From: CAZDDI01 sp964504195 | Lineage (GTDB): Bacteria; Chloroflexota; Anaerolineae; B4-G1; SLSP01 | Assembly (NCBI GenBank): GCA_964504195.1 | Contig: CAZDDI010000003.1 | Coordinates: 62,001-126,000 of the forward strand | DNA: 64,000 nt | Direction: 5' to 3' | Shown here: one piece after another, positions 1-7,679 of the stretch | How positions within the stretch are numbered: the stretch's first letter is position 1 | How the letters are laid out: each line of letters starts with the position of its first letter | The notes under the pieces: model-generated | Seen by the model: only the letters and a program-made list of their open reading frames with translations | The model's database searches: none | What the model was told of the DNA's origin: nothing | Position numbers and translations under genes: made by a program

Positions 1-129
1 GCCCACGATGGTCGTGGTCGCCACTACCTTGAACTTGTCGGTAGACGCGGCTTCCGGCGCGCGACACGCGGGCAAGCCCCCCAGGTTCAAGATAACGATA
101 AGACTAAGTAGAAAAACTTTGCGTGACAT
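1..129 (-). CDS. Metal ABC transporter substrate-binding lipoprotein, N-terminal part (cut by window edge)
   Basis: This is the first 43 codons of a gene that runs off the left edge on the minus strand. The start ATG at 129-127 has a strong AGGAG Shine-Dalgarno site at 140-136. The translation begins with a basic N-terminus (MSRK), a hydrophobic stretch and a lipobox ending in LPAC, so it is a lipoprotein anchored outside the membrane. The mature part opens with KFKVVATTTIVG, which resembles the start of ZnuA/TroA-type zinc or manganese binding proteins. It lies downstream of a Fur-family regulator on the same strand and behind a Fur-like palindrome, which supports metal uptake. The zinc versus manganese choice cannot be made from the fragment. 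Confidence 0.75.
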   Translation of the reverse strand, partial: MSRKVFLLSLIVILNLGGLPACRAPEAASTDKFKVVATTTIVG

Positions 130-224
130 CAGATACTCCTTTCAAATGGCAAATCACAAATCTCAAATCGCATGGCGTGTGTATTTGCTATACGTGCTGC
201 TAATGCGGGATTGGTAATCGCGTA

Positions 225-243
225 ATTGAAAATTGTTTTCAAT
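225..243. promoter_or_regulatory. Fur/Zur-type operator upstream of the metal-binding lipoprotein gene
   Basis: A perfect inverted repeat ATTGAAAA-TTG-TTTTCAAT lies between the end of the regulator gene and the start of the lipoprotein gene. The same TGAAAA-N3-TTTTCA core recurs before the regulator gene itself, so both are probably bound by that regulator. This would give the lipoprotein gene its own metal-controlled promoter. Confidence 0.7.
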
Positions 244-268
244 AAGCGTGTAAAAAAAGCCGCGCGGA

Positions 269-685
269 TCAGACAACCTGGCACGCTGGGCACAGTCCCA
301 CGAGTTGCAGTAGATGCTCTTCTACGCGGTAGCCGGTATTCACCTGCACCTCGGCGATGAGGGTTTCCAGCCCTTCGCAGCCGGGGAACTCGACCGCGCG
401 TCCGCAGCCGCGACAGAGCAGCGCGTGCCGGTGGCCCGGCGCGGCAGGCAGGTAGCCGTGGCAGCCATCCTCACGGTGGACACGACGCACCAGCGACAGG
501 CGCTCCAGCACATCCAGCGTGCGGTAGATGGTGACGAGTCCCAGCTTCGGGTGCTCTGCGCGCCCGCGCTCCAGCAGCTCCAGTGGTGCCAACGGTGTAT
601 CCGTAGCACGGAGCGCAGCGATAATCGCGCAACGCGATGCGGTCAAACGATAACCGGCTTCGGCCAAAGCAGCTTCCCAGGGCAT
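269..685 (-). CDS. fur: Fur-family transcriptional regulator (Fur/Zur/PerR type)
   Basis: A 138-residue metal-sensing repressor, the usual length for the family. The N-terminal winged helix covers about residues 1-80, with the recognition segment LGLVTIYRTLDVL near 48-60. The C-terminal dimerisation domain carries GHRH (His85, His87) and two CxxC pairs at Cys91/Cys94 and Cys132/Cys135, which form the structural zinc site in Fur and Zur. The gene precedes a metal-uptake lipoprotein gene on the same strand. TGAAAA-N3-TTTTCA palindromes lie before both genes, so autoregulation together with control of metal import is likely. Zur is the best guess because of the ZnuA-like neighbour, but the sequence alone does not separate Fur from Zur. 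Confidence 0.85.
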   Translation of the reverse strand: MPWEAALAEAGYRLTASRCAIIAALRATDTPLAPLELLERGRAEHPKLGLVTIYRTLDVLERLSLVRRVHREDGCHGYLPAAPGHRHALLCRGCGRAVEFPGCEGLETLIAEVQVNTGYRVEEHLLQLVGLCPACQVV

Positions 686-701
686 TAGTCTATGTCCTTA
701 T

Positions 702-716
702 TGAAAAACATTTTCA
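702..716. promoter_or_regulatory. Fur/Zur-type operator upstream of the regulator gene
   Basis: The inverted repeat TGAAAA-ACA-TTTTCA is centred about 24 bases upstream of the regulator start codon, where a promoter would be. It matches the core of the palindrome at 225-243, which suggests autoregulation. Confidence 0.65.
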
Positions 717-850
717 TTATTGTAACGTCATTGCGGAAAGTGTCAAGCGCTTCACCAGATATTTGGCAATGCAGCAAACTTGGGTATACTATGCGTGAAA
801 CGTGAGACGTAATGCGTGCCGGAGAATCCTCACGTTTTAGATGAAATTCG

Positions 851-880
851 CCATTCGCTATTTGAGATTTGCCGATTTTC
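851..880 (+). repeat. Leader repeat, ATTTGAGATTTGC family
   Basis: The AT-rich stretch contains TATTTGAGATTTGCCGATTT and ends 4 bases before the Shine-Dalgarno site of the next gene. Near-copies in the same position and orientation relative to their genes occur elsewhere in the window, for example at 1455, 25881, 39413, 50537 and 58058. Confidence 0.6.
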
Positions 881-896
881 AACGAGGAGGCTCACC

Positions 897-1433
897 GTGC
901 GCAAAGATGAACTTACCCCCCGCCAACAGGGGCAACGGGCAGCATTTGTTATTCGATTGCAGGAGGCTGGCTGGGAGGAATCGGCTTTCAATCGGCTCTT
1001 CGATCAGGGCAAAATGACACCCATTGAGGCGCAGCTGCTGTGCCACAATCCGCATCTATTGTTGAGTGTGAGCTATCTGGCAGGCGCCGGCCAATTATCA
1101 CTGGAGGTGCGCGATCCGGAGAGCCACGCCGGACTGGCCCTGGTCACGGTGTTTGGCGACCGGATGGCGGAATGGCTCACTGTGGTGTTAGTGCACCAGA
1201 AGCGGCTGGCGCCGGAGAATTACCGTGAGGTTTTCGAGGCGCTTAGTACGGCTTTCCCGGAGAGTGTGTTGGAGCTGGTGGTGTCTGGGGGACAAGTTCA
1301 CCTGCCGCTATCCGACCCGCTCGCGGAGCGCTTGCTCGCTGCGCCCTGGGAAGATCATGCGTTGCAGCACTACACTACCTATCTCACACCCGAAGAGTTG
1401 GCGCGCTTGCAGGATGAAGTGGTGCAGGGGTAA
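897..1433 (+). CDS. Conserved hypothetical protein
   Basis: A 178-residue soluble protein with no signal peptide, membrane segment or cysteine cluster that I recognise. I chose the GTG at 897 because GAGGAGG stands 6 bases before it. A longer in-frame reading from 816 would start inside the AT-rich leader repeat and has no ribosome site. The sequence has acidic and hydrophobic helices, with a centre rich in Leu and Val (VLELVVSGGQVHLPL) and a C-terminal TPEELARLQDEV helix. It stands alone between the metal regulator and pgm. I do not recognise the family and propose no function. Confidence 0.6.
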   Translation: MRKDELTPRQQGQRAAFVIRLQEAGWEESAFNRLFDQGKMTPIEAQLLCHNPHLLLSVSYLAGAGQLSLEVRDPESHAGLALVTVFGDRMAEWLTVVLVHQKRLAPENYREVFEALSTAFPESVLELVVSGGQVHLPLSDPLAERLLAAPWEDHALQHYTTYLTPEELARLQDEVVQG

Positions 1434-1454
1434 GGGTACGACTGGCTCAGGCTT

Positions 1455-1485
1455 GTGATTTGAGATTTGAGATTCGCCATTCATC
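1455..1485 (+). repeat. Leader repeat, ATTTGAGATTTG family
   Basis: GTGATTTGAGATTTGAGATT followed by CGCCATTCATC lies just upstream of the TAGGAGG ribosome site of pgm. It matches the leader element at 851-880 and the other copies. Confidence 0.6.
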
Positions 1486-1504
1486 ATTTTTTTAGGAGGC
1501 GCTT

Positions 1505-3148
1505 ATGACCGTGCATCCATTGGCCGGTAAACCGGCTCCCCGTGAGTTGTTGATCAATGTGCCGCGCACCGTCGCCGCGTACTACGCCTATCAGCCTGAT
1601 CCTGCCGACCCTACCCAACAGGTGGCCTTCGGCACGTCCGGGCATCGCGGCGCTTCGCTCGACCAGAGCTTCAATGAGGAGCACATCCTGGCAATCTGTC
1701 GGGCTATCATCGAGTACCGACAGGCGCAGGGGATCACCGGCCCGCTCTACATCGGCATGGATACGCACGCGCTCTCGGAGCCGGCGCTGATGACCGCCGT
1801 AGAGGTGTTCGCCGCGCATGAGGTGGAGATTGTGCTGCAAGCGGGTCTGGGCTACACGCCGACCCCTGTGATTTCCCACGCCATCCTCACGCACAATCGC
1901 GGGCAGAAAGCGGCGCTGGCGGATGGGATCGTCATTACGCCATCGCACAATCCTCCCGGCGATGGTGGGTTCAAGTACAATCCGCCCAGCGGCGGGCCGG
2001 CTGACCCGGAGATCACCGGGGTCATCCAAAAACGGGCCAACGCGCTGTTGGCGGAAGGGGTGCGCGGTATCCGGCGGATGCCGTTTGCGCGCGCGTTGCA
2101 CGCGCCCACCACGCGGCACTATGATTATATCCAGCCGTATGTGGACGATTTGCGGAACGTGCTGGATATGGAGGCGATGGCGCGCGCTGGGCTGAAGCTG
2201 GGCGTGGATCCGCTCGGCGGCTCCGGCGTGGCGTACTGGGAGCCGATTGCCACGTTGTATGGATTGGATTTGGAGATTGTGAATCCAGTGGTTGACCCCA
2301 CGTTTGCGTTTATGACGGTGGACAGGGACGGTAAAATCCGCATGGATTGCTCCTCGCCCTACGCGATGGCGGGGCTGATTGGTCTGAAAGACCGCTTCGA
2401 TGTGGCGTTCGGCAACGATCCCGACTATGACCGGCACGGCATCGTCACGCCCCAAGGGTTGATGAATCCGAACCACTATCTGGCGGTGGCGATTTGGTAT
2501 CTGTTCCAGCATCGCCCCGGCTGGCGGGCGGATGCGGCGGTGGGCAAGACGTTGGTTTCCAGCTCGATGATTGACCGGGTGGCGCAGCACTTGGAGCGGC
2601 GGCTGGTGGAGACGCCGGTGGGCTTCAAGTGGTTCGTAGAAGGGCTAGCGGATGGTTCATTTGGGTTCGGTGGGGAGGAGAGCGCAGGCGCGGCCTTCCT
2701 GCGGCGCGATGGGACGGTGTGGACGACCGACAAGGATGGCATCATCATGGCGCTGCTGGCGGCGGAGATTACCGCTGTGACCGGCAAGAATCCGGCGGAG
2801 CATTACACCGCGCTCGCAGCGCAGTTTGGCAGCCCGGTCTATGAGCGTATGGATGCGCCCGCGACCCCGGCGGAGAAGGCGGTGCTGAAGGCCCTCGCGC
2901 CGGAGCAGGTGCAGGCCGCGATGCTGGCGGGCGAACCGATTCTGGCCCGGCTCACGCGTGCGCCCGGCAACGGAGCCGCTATCGGTGGGCTGAAGGTGGT
3001 CACGGAGAATGGCTGGTTCGCTGCGCGGCCCTCCGGCACGGAAGATGTGTACAAGATCTATGCGGAGAGCTTCCTGGGTGTGGAGCATTTGCGGCGCATT
3101 CAGGCCGAGGCGCGGGAGATTGTGAGCGCGGCGTTGAGGGTGGGGTAG
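1505..3148 (+). CDS. pgm: Phosphoglucomutase, alpha-D-glucose phosphate specific
   Basis: The 547-residue cytoplasmic enzyme interconverts glucose 1-phosphate and glucose 6-phosphate and has the length of the E. coli Pgm type. The early [10 protein letters not shown] motif and the phosphoserine loop TPSHNPP (Ser147) are intact. A metal-binding DPDYDRHG segment, the sugar-binding GGEESAG loop and the phosphate-binding [13 protein letters not shown] stretch near the C-terminus follow in the expected order. The ATG at 1505 has AGGAGG 7 bases upstream. A maltodextrin-type GH13 enzyme is encoded 480 bases downstream, so the pair probably feeds stored or external glucans into glycolysis. Nothing looks truncated. 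Confidence 0.95.
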   Translation: MTVHPLAGKPAPRELLINVPRTVAAYYAYQPDPADPTQQVAFGTSGHRGASLDQSFNEEHILAICRAIIEYRQAQGITGPLYIGMDTHALSEPALMTAVEVFAAHEVEIVLQAGLGYTPTPVISHAILTHNRGQKAALADGIVITPSHNPPGDGGFKYNPPSGGPADPEITGVIQKRANALLAEGVRGIRRMPFARALHAPTTRHYDYIQPYVDDLRNVLDMEAMARAGLKLGVDPLGGSGVAYWEPIATLYGLDLEIVNPVVDPTFAFMTVDRDGKIRMDCSSPYAMAGLIGLKDRFDVAFGNDPDYDRHGIVTPQGLMNPNHYLAVAIWYLFQHRPGWRADAAVGKTLVSSSMIDRVAQHLERRLVETPVGFKWFVEGLADGSFGFGGEESAGAAFLRRDGTVWTTDKDGIIMALLAAEITAVTGKNPAEHYTALAAQFGSPVYERMDAPATPAEKAVLKALAPEQVQAAMLAGEPILARLTRAPGNGAAIGGLKVVTENGWFAARPSGTEDVYKIYAESFLGVEHLRRIQAEAREIVSAALRVG

Positions 3149-3150
3149 CA

Positions 3151-3174
3151 CGGTAGACGGTAGACGGTAGACGG
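3151..3174. repeat. Short tandem heptamer repeat (CGGTAGA x3)
   Basis: Three exact tandem copies of CGGTAGA followed by CGG occur directly after the pgm stop codon. No associated function is visible. Confidence 0.7.
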
Positions 3175-3230
3175 AAATTCAGATGGGGCGCACTTTACGT
3201 CTAAGTGCGTCCCACCTTATTGGGAAGCGT

Positions 3231-3497
3231 ATGACAGATACACAATCACTCATCAAAAGTCGGGAAGAGGCGCAGTACGAGGAAGCCTTCGAGGCTATGG
3301 TGCGCCATTTGGAGGAGCGGCGACGCACGGATCGGCATTTTTCGCCGGAGGTGATGCGCCGCTATCTCAAGGATGCGTATTTCTGGCAGGAGTGCGATTG
3401 GCTCGGCAATGGCGCGGTATTCGATACGAATGTGGCTGCCATCATCGCCGCGCACGAGCATGTGCTGGCGGAGTGGGAAGCGGAGGAGAAAGAGTAA
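3231..3497 (+). CDS. Small hypothetical protein
   Basis: An 88-residue, strongly charged, mostly helical protein beginning MTDTQSLIKSREEAQYEE. The start at 3231 is preferred over an in-frame ATG at 3183 because a weak GGGAAG lies just upstream and the extra N-terminus looks non-coding. It contains one cysteine, a KDAYFWQECDWLG segment and an acidic tail (EWEAEEKE). No known family is recognised. It sits between pgm and a GH13 gene on the same strand, but repeats separate it from both, so co-transcription is uncertain. Confidence 0.5.
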   Translation: MTDTQSLIKSREEAQYEEAFEAMVRHLEERRRTDRHFSPEVMRRYLKDAYFWQECDWLGNGAVFDTNVAAIIAAHEHVLAEWEAEEKE

Positions 3498-3540
3498 AGT
3501 TCCCTGCAAATGCGCACGGTGGTATGAGCATTAGCAAAAG

Positions 3541-3610
3541 CGTGAAACGTGATGCGTGAGACGTGATCAGAAAGTCTTCACGCATCATGTTTCACGTTTC
3601 ACGTTTTACG
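3541..3610. repeat. Inverted array of CGTGAAA / TTTCACG heptamers
   Basis: CGTGAAACGTGATGCGTGAG and a following ACGTGA form the left arm. TTCACGCATCATGTTTCACG and further TTTCACG units form the right arm, giving a long imperfect hairpin just upstream of the GH13 gene. The same heptamers occur near 797-835, 5488-5522, 9016-9029, 23820-23842 and 63077-63090. Confidence 0.6.
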
Positions 3611-3630
3611 TTACAGACAAGGAGCAGATT

Positions 3631-5499
3631 GTGCTAAATCCCGATTGGCTACTTTCAGTCCACCATGACGGTTCGGAGAAGTATGTCTCGGCGTTGACGC
3701 CGCGACTGGGCGAGACGGTGCAGCTGCGCTTGCGCACCGGCGCGGATGCGCCTATCAGCCGGGTGTTCTTGCGGACGTTTCCCGATGGCGAGCAACGCCT
3801 GCAACCGCTGGAGCGCGGCCCGCGCGAAGGTCCGGCGCAATGGTGGCAGATCGCGCTGCCCATCGAGGAGCCGAGCGTTCACTATCGCTTCATCCTCGAA
3901 ACCACAGAGGGCCTGTGGCACTATAGTGCCGCCGGGCCAAGCCGTGTGCATCCGCTCGATGCGACCGATTTCCGCATCCTGGCCGATTACACGCCGGCGG
4001 CGTGGGTCATGGAGAGCGTGTTCTACCAGATTTTCCCAGATCGCTTCGCCAACGGCGACCCTGGCAACGACCCACGCCCTGATGAGTGGGAATATCGCGG
4101 CTCCCGCCCGGCTACCTATCCGTGGGGCGAGTTGCCGCCCGAAGACCAGCCTTACACTATCACTTTCTACGGCGGCGACTTGCAAGGCGTGTTGCAACGG
4201 CTGAATTACATCGAGCAGCTCGGCGTCAACGCCATCTACCTCAATCCGGTCTTCACCGCGCACTCCAACCACAAGTACGATGTGAACGACTACGACCAGG
4301 TTGACCCGCACTTGGGCGGCGATGCGGCGCTCATCGCGCTTAGCGAGGCGCTGCACGCGCGCGGGATCCGCTACCTGCTCGATATTGTCCCCAATCATTG
4401 CGGCTACTGGCACAGCTGGTTCCAGCGCGCGCGGGAAGATCGCTCCGCACCGGAGGCCGAATTCTTCACCTTTGGCCCTGGCCCGGAGGATTACGCCGCC
4501 TGGCTGGGTGTATGGACGCTGCCCAAACTCAATTATCGCAGCCAGGAATTGCGCCGCCGCATCTATCGCGGCAAGCGGAGCGTGTTCCGCCGTTGGCTGC
4601 GCCCCCCGTTCAATGCCGATGGCTGGCGCGTGGATGTGGGCAACATGCTGGCGCGACAAGGGCCGTCGCAGCTGGGGCGCAAAATCGTGCGCGGTATCCG
4701 CAAAGCCGTCAAAACCACCCGCCCCGACGCCTACTTCATGGCCGAAAACTTCTTCGACGCCACGCCGCAGCTCCAAGGCGATCAGTGGGACGGGGTGATG
4801 AACTACCAGGGGTTGGCGTTGCCGCTGCACGCCTGGTTGCGCGGGGTTCACATCGGCGCGATTGGGCTGCCGGAGGCGCTTACCGGCCCGGCCACCGCTA
4901 CCGCCACCCTGGTCGAGAGTTGGCGCAGTGTGCGCGCCGCCATCCCCTGGGTGATGGCCCTACAGCAGTTCAACGTCCTCAACAGTCACGACATCCCCCG
5001 CATCCGCACCATTATGGGCGAGAACGACGCGCTGCACCGGCTGGCGGTGGTGGTACAGTTCACCTATCCCGGCGCACCGTGCGTATATTATGGCGATGAG
5101 ATCGGTCTGGTGGATCAGCCGCGCGTGGGCCAGCGCGCCTGCATGGAGTGGGACGAGCAGCGATGGGATTACGATTTGCTCGATTTTTACCGGCGGCTGA
5201 TCGCCCTACGGCGCACGTCGCCGGTTTTGCAGCGGGGCGGGTTCCAGGTGTTGGCGATGGAAGAGGACACACTCGCGTACCAGCGGGAAGCGCCGGAGGG
5301 ACGCGTGCTGGTAATTGCGCATCGCGGGGAACAGCCCCGCGCCGCCGGGCCGCTCGCGGTGGCGCACGCTGGCATCAGCGATGGCGCGCGCTTCGAGGAG
5401 TATTTCACCGGGCAGACGGCGCAAGTAGCCGGCGGCGCGCTGCTGCTGCCGGAGCTGTCGCAGGGAGCGACGGTGTGGGTGGAGATGCGTGAAACGTGA
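3631..5499 (+). CDS. GH13 alpha-glycosidase (cyclomaltodextrinase/neopullulanase type)
   Basis: A 622-residue alpha-amylase-family enzyme expected to cut maltodextrins, cyclodextrins or pullulan in the cytoplasm, since no signal peptide is seen. The start is the GTG at 3631, behind AAGGAG; an upstream in-frame reading runs through repeat DNA. An N-terminal beta-sandwich of about 120 residues is followed by the catalytic barrel starting at VFYQIFPDRFANGDPGND. The conserved regions are present: DIVPNH (251-256), GWRVDVGN with nucleophile Asp335, AENF with acid/base Glu372 and NSHD with Asp454. The N-terminal domain and length fit the neopullulanase/cyclomaltodextrinase group. Substrate specificity is inferred only from this. 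The neighbour pgm would process the glucose 1-phosphate branch. Confidence 0.9.
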   Translation: MLNPDWLLSVHHDGSEKYVSALTPRLGETVQLRLRTGADAPISRVFLRTFPDGEQRLQPLERGPREGPAQWWQIALPIEEPSVHYRFILETTEGLWHYSAAGPSRVHPLDATDFRILADYTPAAWVMESVFYQIFPDRFANGDPGNDPRPDEWEYRGSRPATYPWGELPPEDQPYTITFYGGDLQGVLQRLNYIEQLGVNAIYLNPVFTAHSNHKYDVNDYDQVDPHLGGDAALIALSEALHARGIRYLLDIVPNHCGYWHSWFQRAREDRSAPEAEFFTFGPGPEDYAAWLGVWTLPKLNYRSQELRRRIYRGKRSVFRRWLRPPFNADGWRVDVGNMLARQGPSQLGRKIVRGIRKAVKTTRPDAYFMAENFFDATPQLQGDQWDGVMNYQGLALPLHAWLRGVHIGAIGLPEALTGPATATATLVESWRSVRAAIPWVMALQQFNVLNSHDIPRIRTIMGENDALHRLAVVVQFTYPGAPCVYYGDEIGLVDQPRVGQRACMEWDEQRWDYDLLDFYRRLIALRRTSPVLQRGGFQVLAMEEDTLAYQREAPEGRVLVIAHRGEQPRAAGPLAVAHAGISDGARFEEYFTGQTAQVAGGALLLPELSQGATVWVEMRET

Positions 5500-5569
5500 A
5501 GCGTGAAGATAATCACGTTTCACACAGTTGACAGAATTGCAGGTTGGCATAAGCTAACACTATAATCAA

Positions 5570-5695
5570 GCTACCACCTGGGCTGATGCAGAGATTTTAG
5601 GACACGGATTTTACGGATCACACGGATTTTTCTGGTTCTTATCCATAAAATCCGCGCAAATCCGTGTCCTACAAGCCTTCTGGCGAACAGGTAGC
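5570..5695. repeat. Dispersed hairpin repeat (MITE/REP-like), copy 1
   Basis: The element is bounded by GCTACC and GGTAGC and contains the inverted pair GGACACGGATTT (5600-5611) and AAATCCGTGTCC (5658-5669). A related copy with the same internal words (TTCTGGTTCTTATCC, TTCTGGCGAACAG) lies at 19897-20016. It carries no coding capacity, so it is a non-autonomous repeat. Confidence 0.75.
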
Positions 5696-5756
5696 ATTGG
5701 ATTACTATCCCCATTATTTAGCAGGATCGAATTCACAAAGAAGGAGTTTTTTGGCG

Positions 5757-6446
5757 ATGGGCAATCGAATCGAATTTACCGGCAATTACAGCGACCACAG
5801 CACAGATCGCGGGTTTCAATTCGAGTTCTTCTGCGGGCGGTGCAGCACCGGGTATCGCACCCGCTTCAAACCCTGGGCAGCGGGGACGGCGGCCTCGGTC
5901 ATGGATACCGCCGGCAGCCTGCTGGGTGGCATCTTCAGCAGCGCGGCCAACATCACCGAGCGGGTGCGCTCAGCCGGGTGGCAGACCGCGCACGATGACG
6001 CCTTCGTCGCCGCAATGGAGGAACTGCGCCCGGATTTTGTCCAGTGTCCGCGCTGCTCCGCCTGGGTGTGCAAGAAGAGCTGCTGGAACACCAAGCGCGG
6101 CCTGTGCAAGAACTGCGCGCCTGACCTGGGCGTGGAGATGTCTGCCGCGCAAGCCAGTCGCTCTGTGGAAGAAGCCTGGGCACACGCGGCCATGGCAGAA
6201 GAGGATAAGAAACTGGACGAGAAAGAATGGCGGCAAACCATTCGCGCCTCCTGCCCGGCGTGCGGTGTGCCGCTGGCAACCAATGCCAAGTTCTGCCCGG
6301 AGTGCGGCGAGCCGCTCAAGCGTAAGCAGCACTGCACCGATTGTGGCGCGGAACTCACACCGGGGGTCAAGTTCTGCCCGGAGTGCGGGGCCAAAGTCGC
6401 CGGAGCGCCGGGGGGCCAAAAGGGCCAGGCGCACACAGGAGAGTAG
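5757..6446 (+). CDS. Zinc-ribbon protein of unknown function
   Basis: A 229-residue protein with three kinds of cysteine sites. CGRC lies near residue 22 and CPRC plus a KKSCW/CKNC group near 95-120. Two classical zinc ribbons close the protein (CPAC...CPECGEPL and CTDC...CPECGAKV). The ATG at 5757 lies 10 bases after AAGGAG; a TTG at 5751 is an alternative start. A small Gly/Ala-rich hydrophobic stretch (TAGSLLGGIFSSAA) sits near residues 47-60. Similar zinc-ribbon proteins often accompany SPFH or membrane-associated proteins, but no such partner is adjacent. A terminator follows directly, so the gene is probably monocistronic. Confidence 0.7.
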   Translation: MGNRIEFTGNYSDHSTDRGFQFEFFCGRCSTGYRTRFKPWAAGTAASVMDTAGSLLGGIFSSAANITERVRSAGWQTAHDDAFVAAMEELRPDFVQCPRCSAWVCKKSCWNTKRGLCKNCAPDLGVEMSAAQASRSVEEAWAHAAMAEEDKKLDEKEWRQTIRASCPACGVPLATNAKFCPECGEPLKRKQHCTDCGAELTPGVKFCPECGAKVAGAPGGQKGQAHTGE

Positions 6447-6451
6447 GTAAA

Positions 6452-6500
6452 CACTTCCCCCGTCTTGGAGTGAGAACTCCGGGGCGGGGGAAGTGATTTT
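6452..6500 (+). terminator. Terminator after the zinc-ribbon gene
   Basis: CACTTCCCCC (6452-6461) pairs with GGGGGAAGTG (6486-6495), with a nested GGAGT-GAGA-ACTCC hairpin inside. ATTTTAT follows. It lies just after the stop codon at 6446. Confidence 0.75.
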
Positions 6501-6540
6501 ATGTACCCTCACGAAACTAATTCACAATATACTTACATGA

Positions 6541-7464
6541 ATGATTCCTTTGTATTACAAAATTAAAACTAGCATACTCGTAAACCGGTTAAAACGCACG
6601 ATATCAATTTTGATTATCTGCTGGCTTTTATTGGCAATATGTTCAGCGCAAATTTCACGAGCAATCCTTGTTGACGCAACGGCTATTACTATCTGCCAGC
6701 GGCCATTCCGGGAAGCTATTGATTGGGAAGGTCTGATGTGGTCACCACCTGAAATGCAATCGTTGGCTGATACTGAATGGGAAGAAGTATTGTCCATAAT
6801 GATACCACAGGTTATTGCGGCTGGTGAAATTTTTCTTAATAATTGTGTGGATTTTGAATCCCCTCTATCAGAGCAAGCAGAAATCTTGGTAGATATGGAG
6901 GAATTAGCAACCATGATTTATCCTTCATATTTACTGCCGCCTAACTGGCAAGAGCAAAATTCCCATTCTGCCCAGGTCCAACTTGTAAATTTAGATAATG
7001 ATGACTCAAGCGAGTTATTGCTTGCTGCTAGAATTATTAATCCAACCGGTAATTTCTATGTTATTTACAATTTAAGCGATAGTACGCAAACATGGCATGG
7101 AACCCTTGTGTGGCCGGGTAGTGACGGTGATTATTCATTGTTTCACTCGTATGCTGGAGAGCCAACAATACACCGGCTCAATTTTGCTAATAGTGATAAA
7201 CGCTCTTATGTATTGGTAGTGGGAAGATTCCACGGGGCAGATCACTCTGTAGAACAAGTTGGAGTTTGGCGATGGGAAAACGCTCGCCTTGAAACAATAC
7301 TAAAAATTACATTGAGCGATTGGTGTGGGCCAGATTGGCATAACTGGAGAATTATAGAAAAGGGTATTATGGTAAATGCCACTGCTTCAACCACACGATG
7401 CGAGGCAAGAGACACGGTTTTTTATTACCTAGAAGAGGGTCAATTCACAAGTACAACACCATGA
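6541..7464 (+). CDS. AT-rich hypothetical protein with N-terminal membrane segment
   Basis: A 307-residue protein whose base composition is clearly more AT-rich than its neighbours. Residues about 20-42 (ISILIICWLLLAICSAQISR) form a signal peptide or a single membrane anchor after a basic N-terminus. The rest is probably extracytoplasmic, with paired cysteines (ICQRPF, NNCVDF, DWCGPDW, TTRCEA) that could form disulfides. No Shine-Dalgarno site is evident before the ATG. I recognise no family. The composition, the lack of local partners and the adjacent repeat and insertion sequence suggest acquired DNA. Confidence 0.55.
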   Translation: MIPLYYKIKTSILVNRLKRTISILIICWLLLAICSAQISRAILVDATAITICQRPFREAIDWEGLMWSPPEMQSLADTEWEEVLSIMIPQVIAAGEIFLNNCVDFESPLSEQAEILVDMEELATMIYPSYLLPPNWQEQNSHSAQVQLVNLDNDDSSELLLAARIINPTGNFYVIYNLSDSTQTWHGTLVWPGSDGDYSLFHSYAGEPTIHRLNFANSDKRSYVLVVGRFHGADHSVEQVGVWRWENARLETILKITLSDWCGPDWHNWRIIEKGIMVNATASTTRCEARDTVFYYLEEGQFTSTTP

Positions 7465-7519
7465 GCGATGTGTGGCTGGTCAATTTTTTTTTTGTAACTG
7501 CTCGGGTTCAAACTTTATC

Positions 7520-7637
7520 TGTCATTGCGCGCCACGTCTCCGTGGCGCCCATTCGTCTGCGAATGGCGCAATCTCGAGTATGAAAGAGATTGCGCCGTTC
7601 GGAGACGAACGGATGCCGCAGCCGTCTCGCAATGACA
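7520..7637. repeat. Palindromic intergenic repeat with TGTCATTGCG terminal arms
   Basis: TGTCATTGCG (7520-7529) pairs with CGCAATGACA (7628-7637). GCGCAATCTC (7566-7575) pairs with GAGATTGCGC (7586-7595), with smaller hairpins between. It has no coding capacity and lies next to the IS630 element. The structure is that of a miniature non-autonomous element. Confidence 0.7.
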
Positions 7638-7679
7638 AGACTGAGTCGTTACCTTAAAACACTCAAAGCGAATTGAGGC

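Noticed and set aside
8..217. A 69-codon plus-strand frame at the left edge
   Set aside because: The minus strand encodes a lipoprotein start with a good ribosome site, which explains this DNA better.
1484..2590. A 368-codon minus-strand frame opposite pgm
   Set aside because: No recognisable domain or ribosome site, and pgm on the plus strand is complete.
3151..3174. CRISPR-like array
   Set aside because: The units are 7-base tandem repeats without spacers; no cas gene or array occurs in the window.
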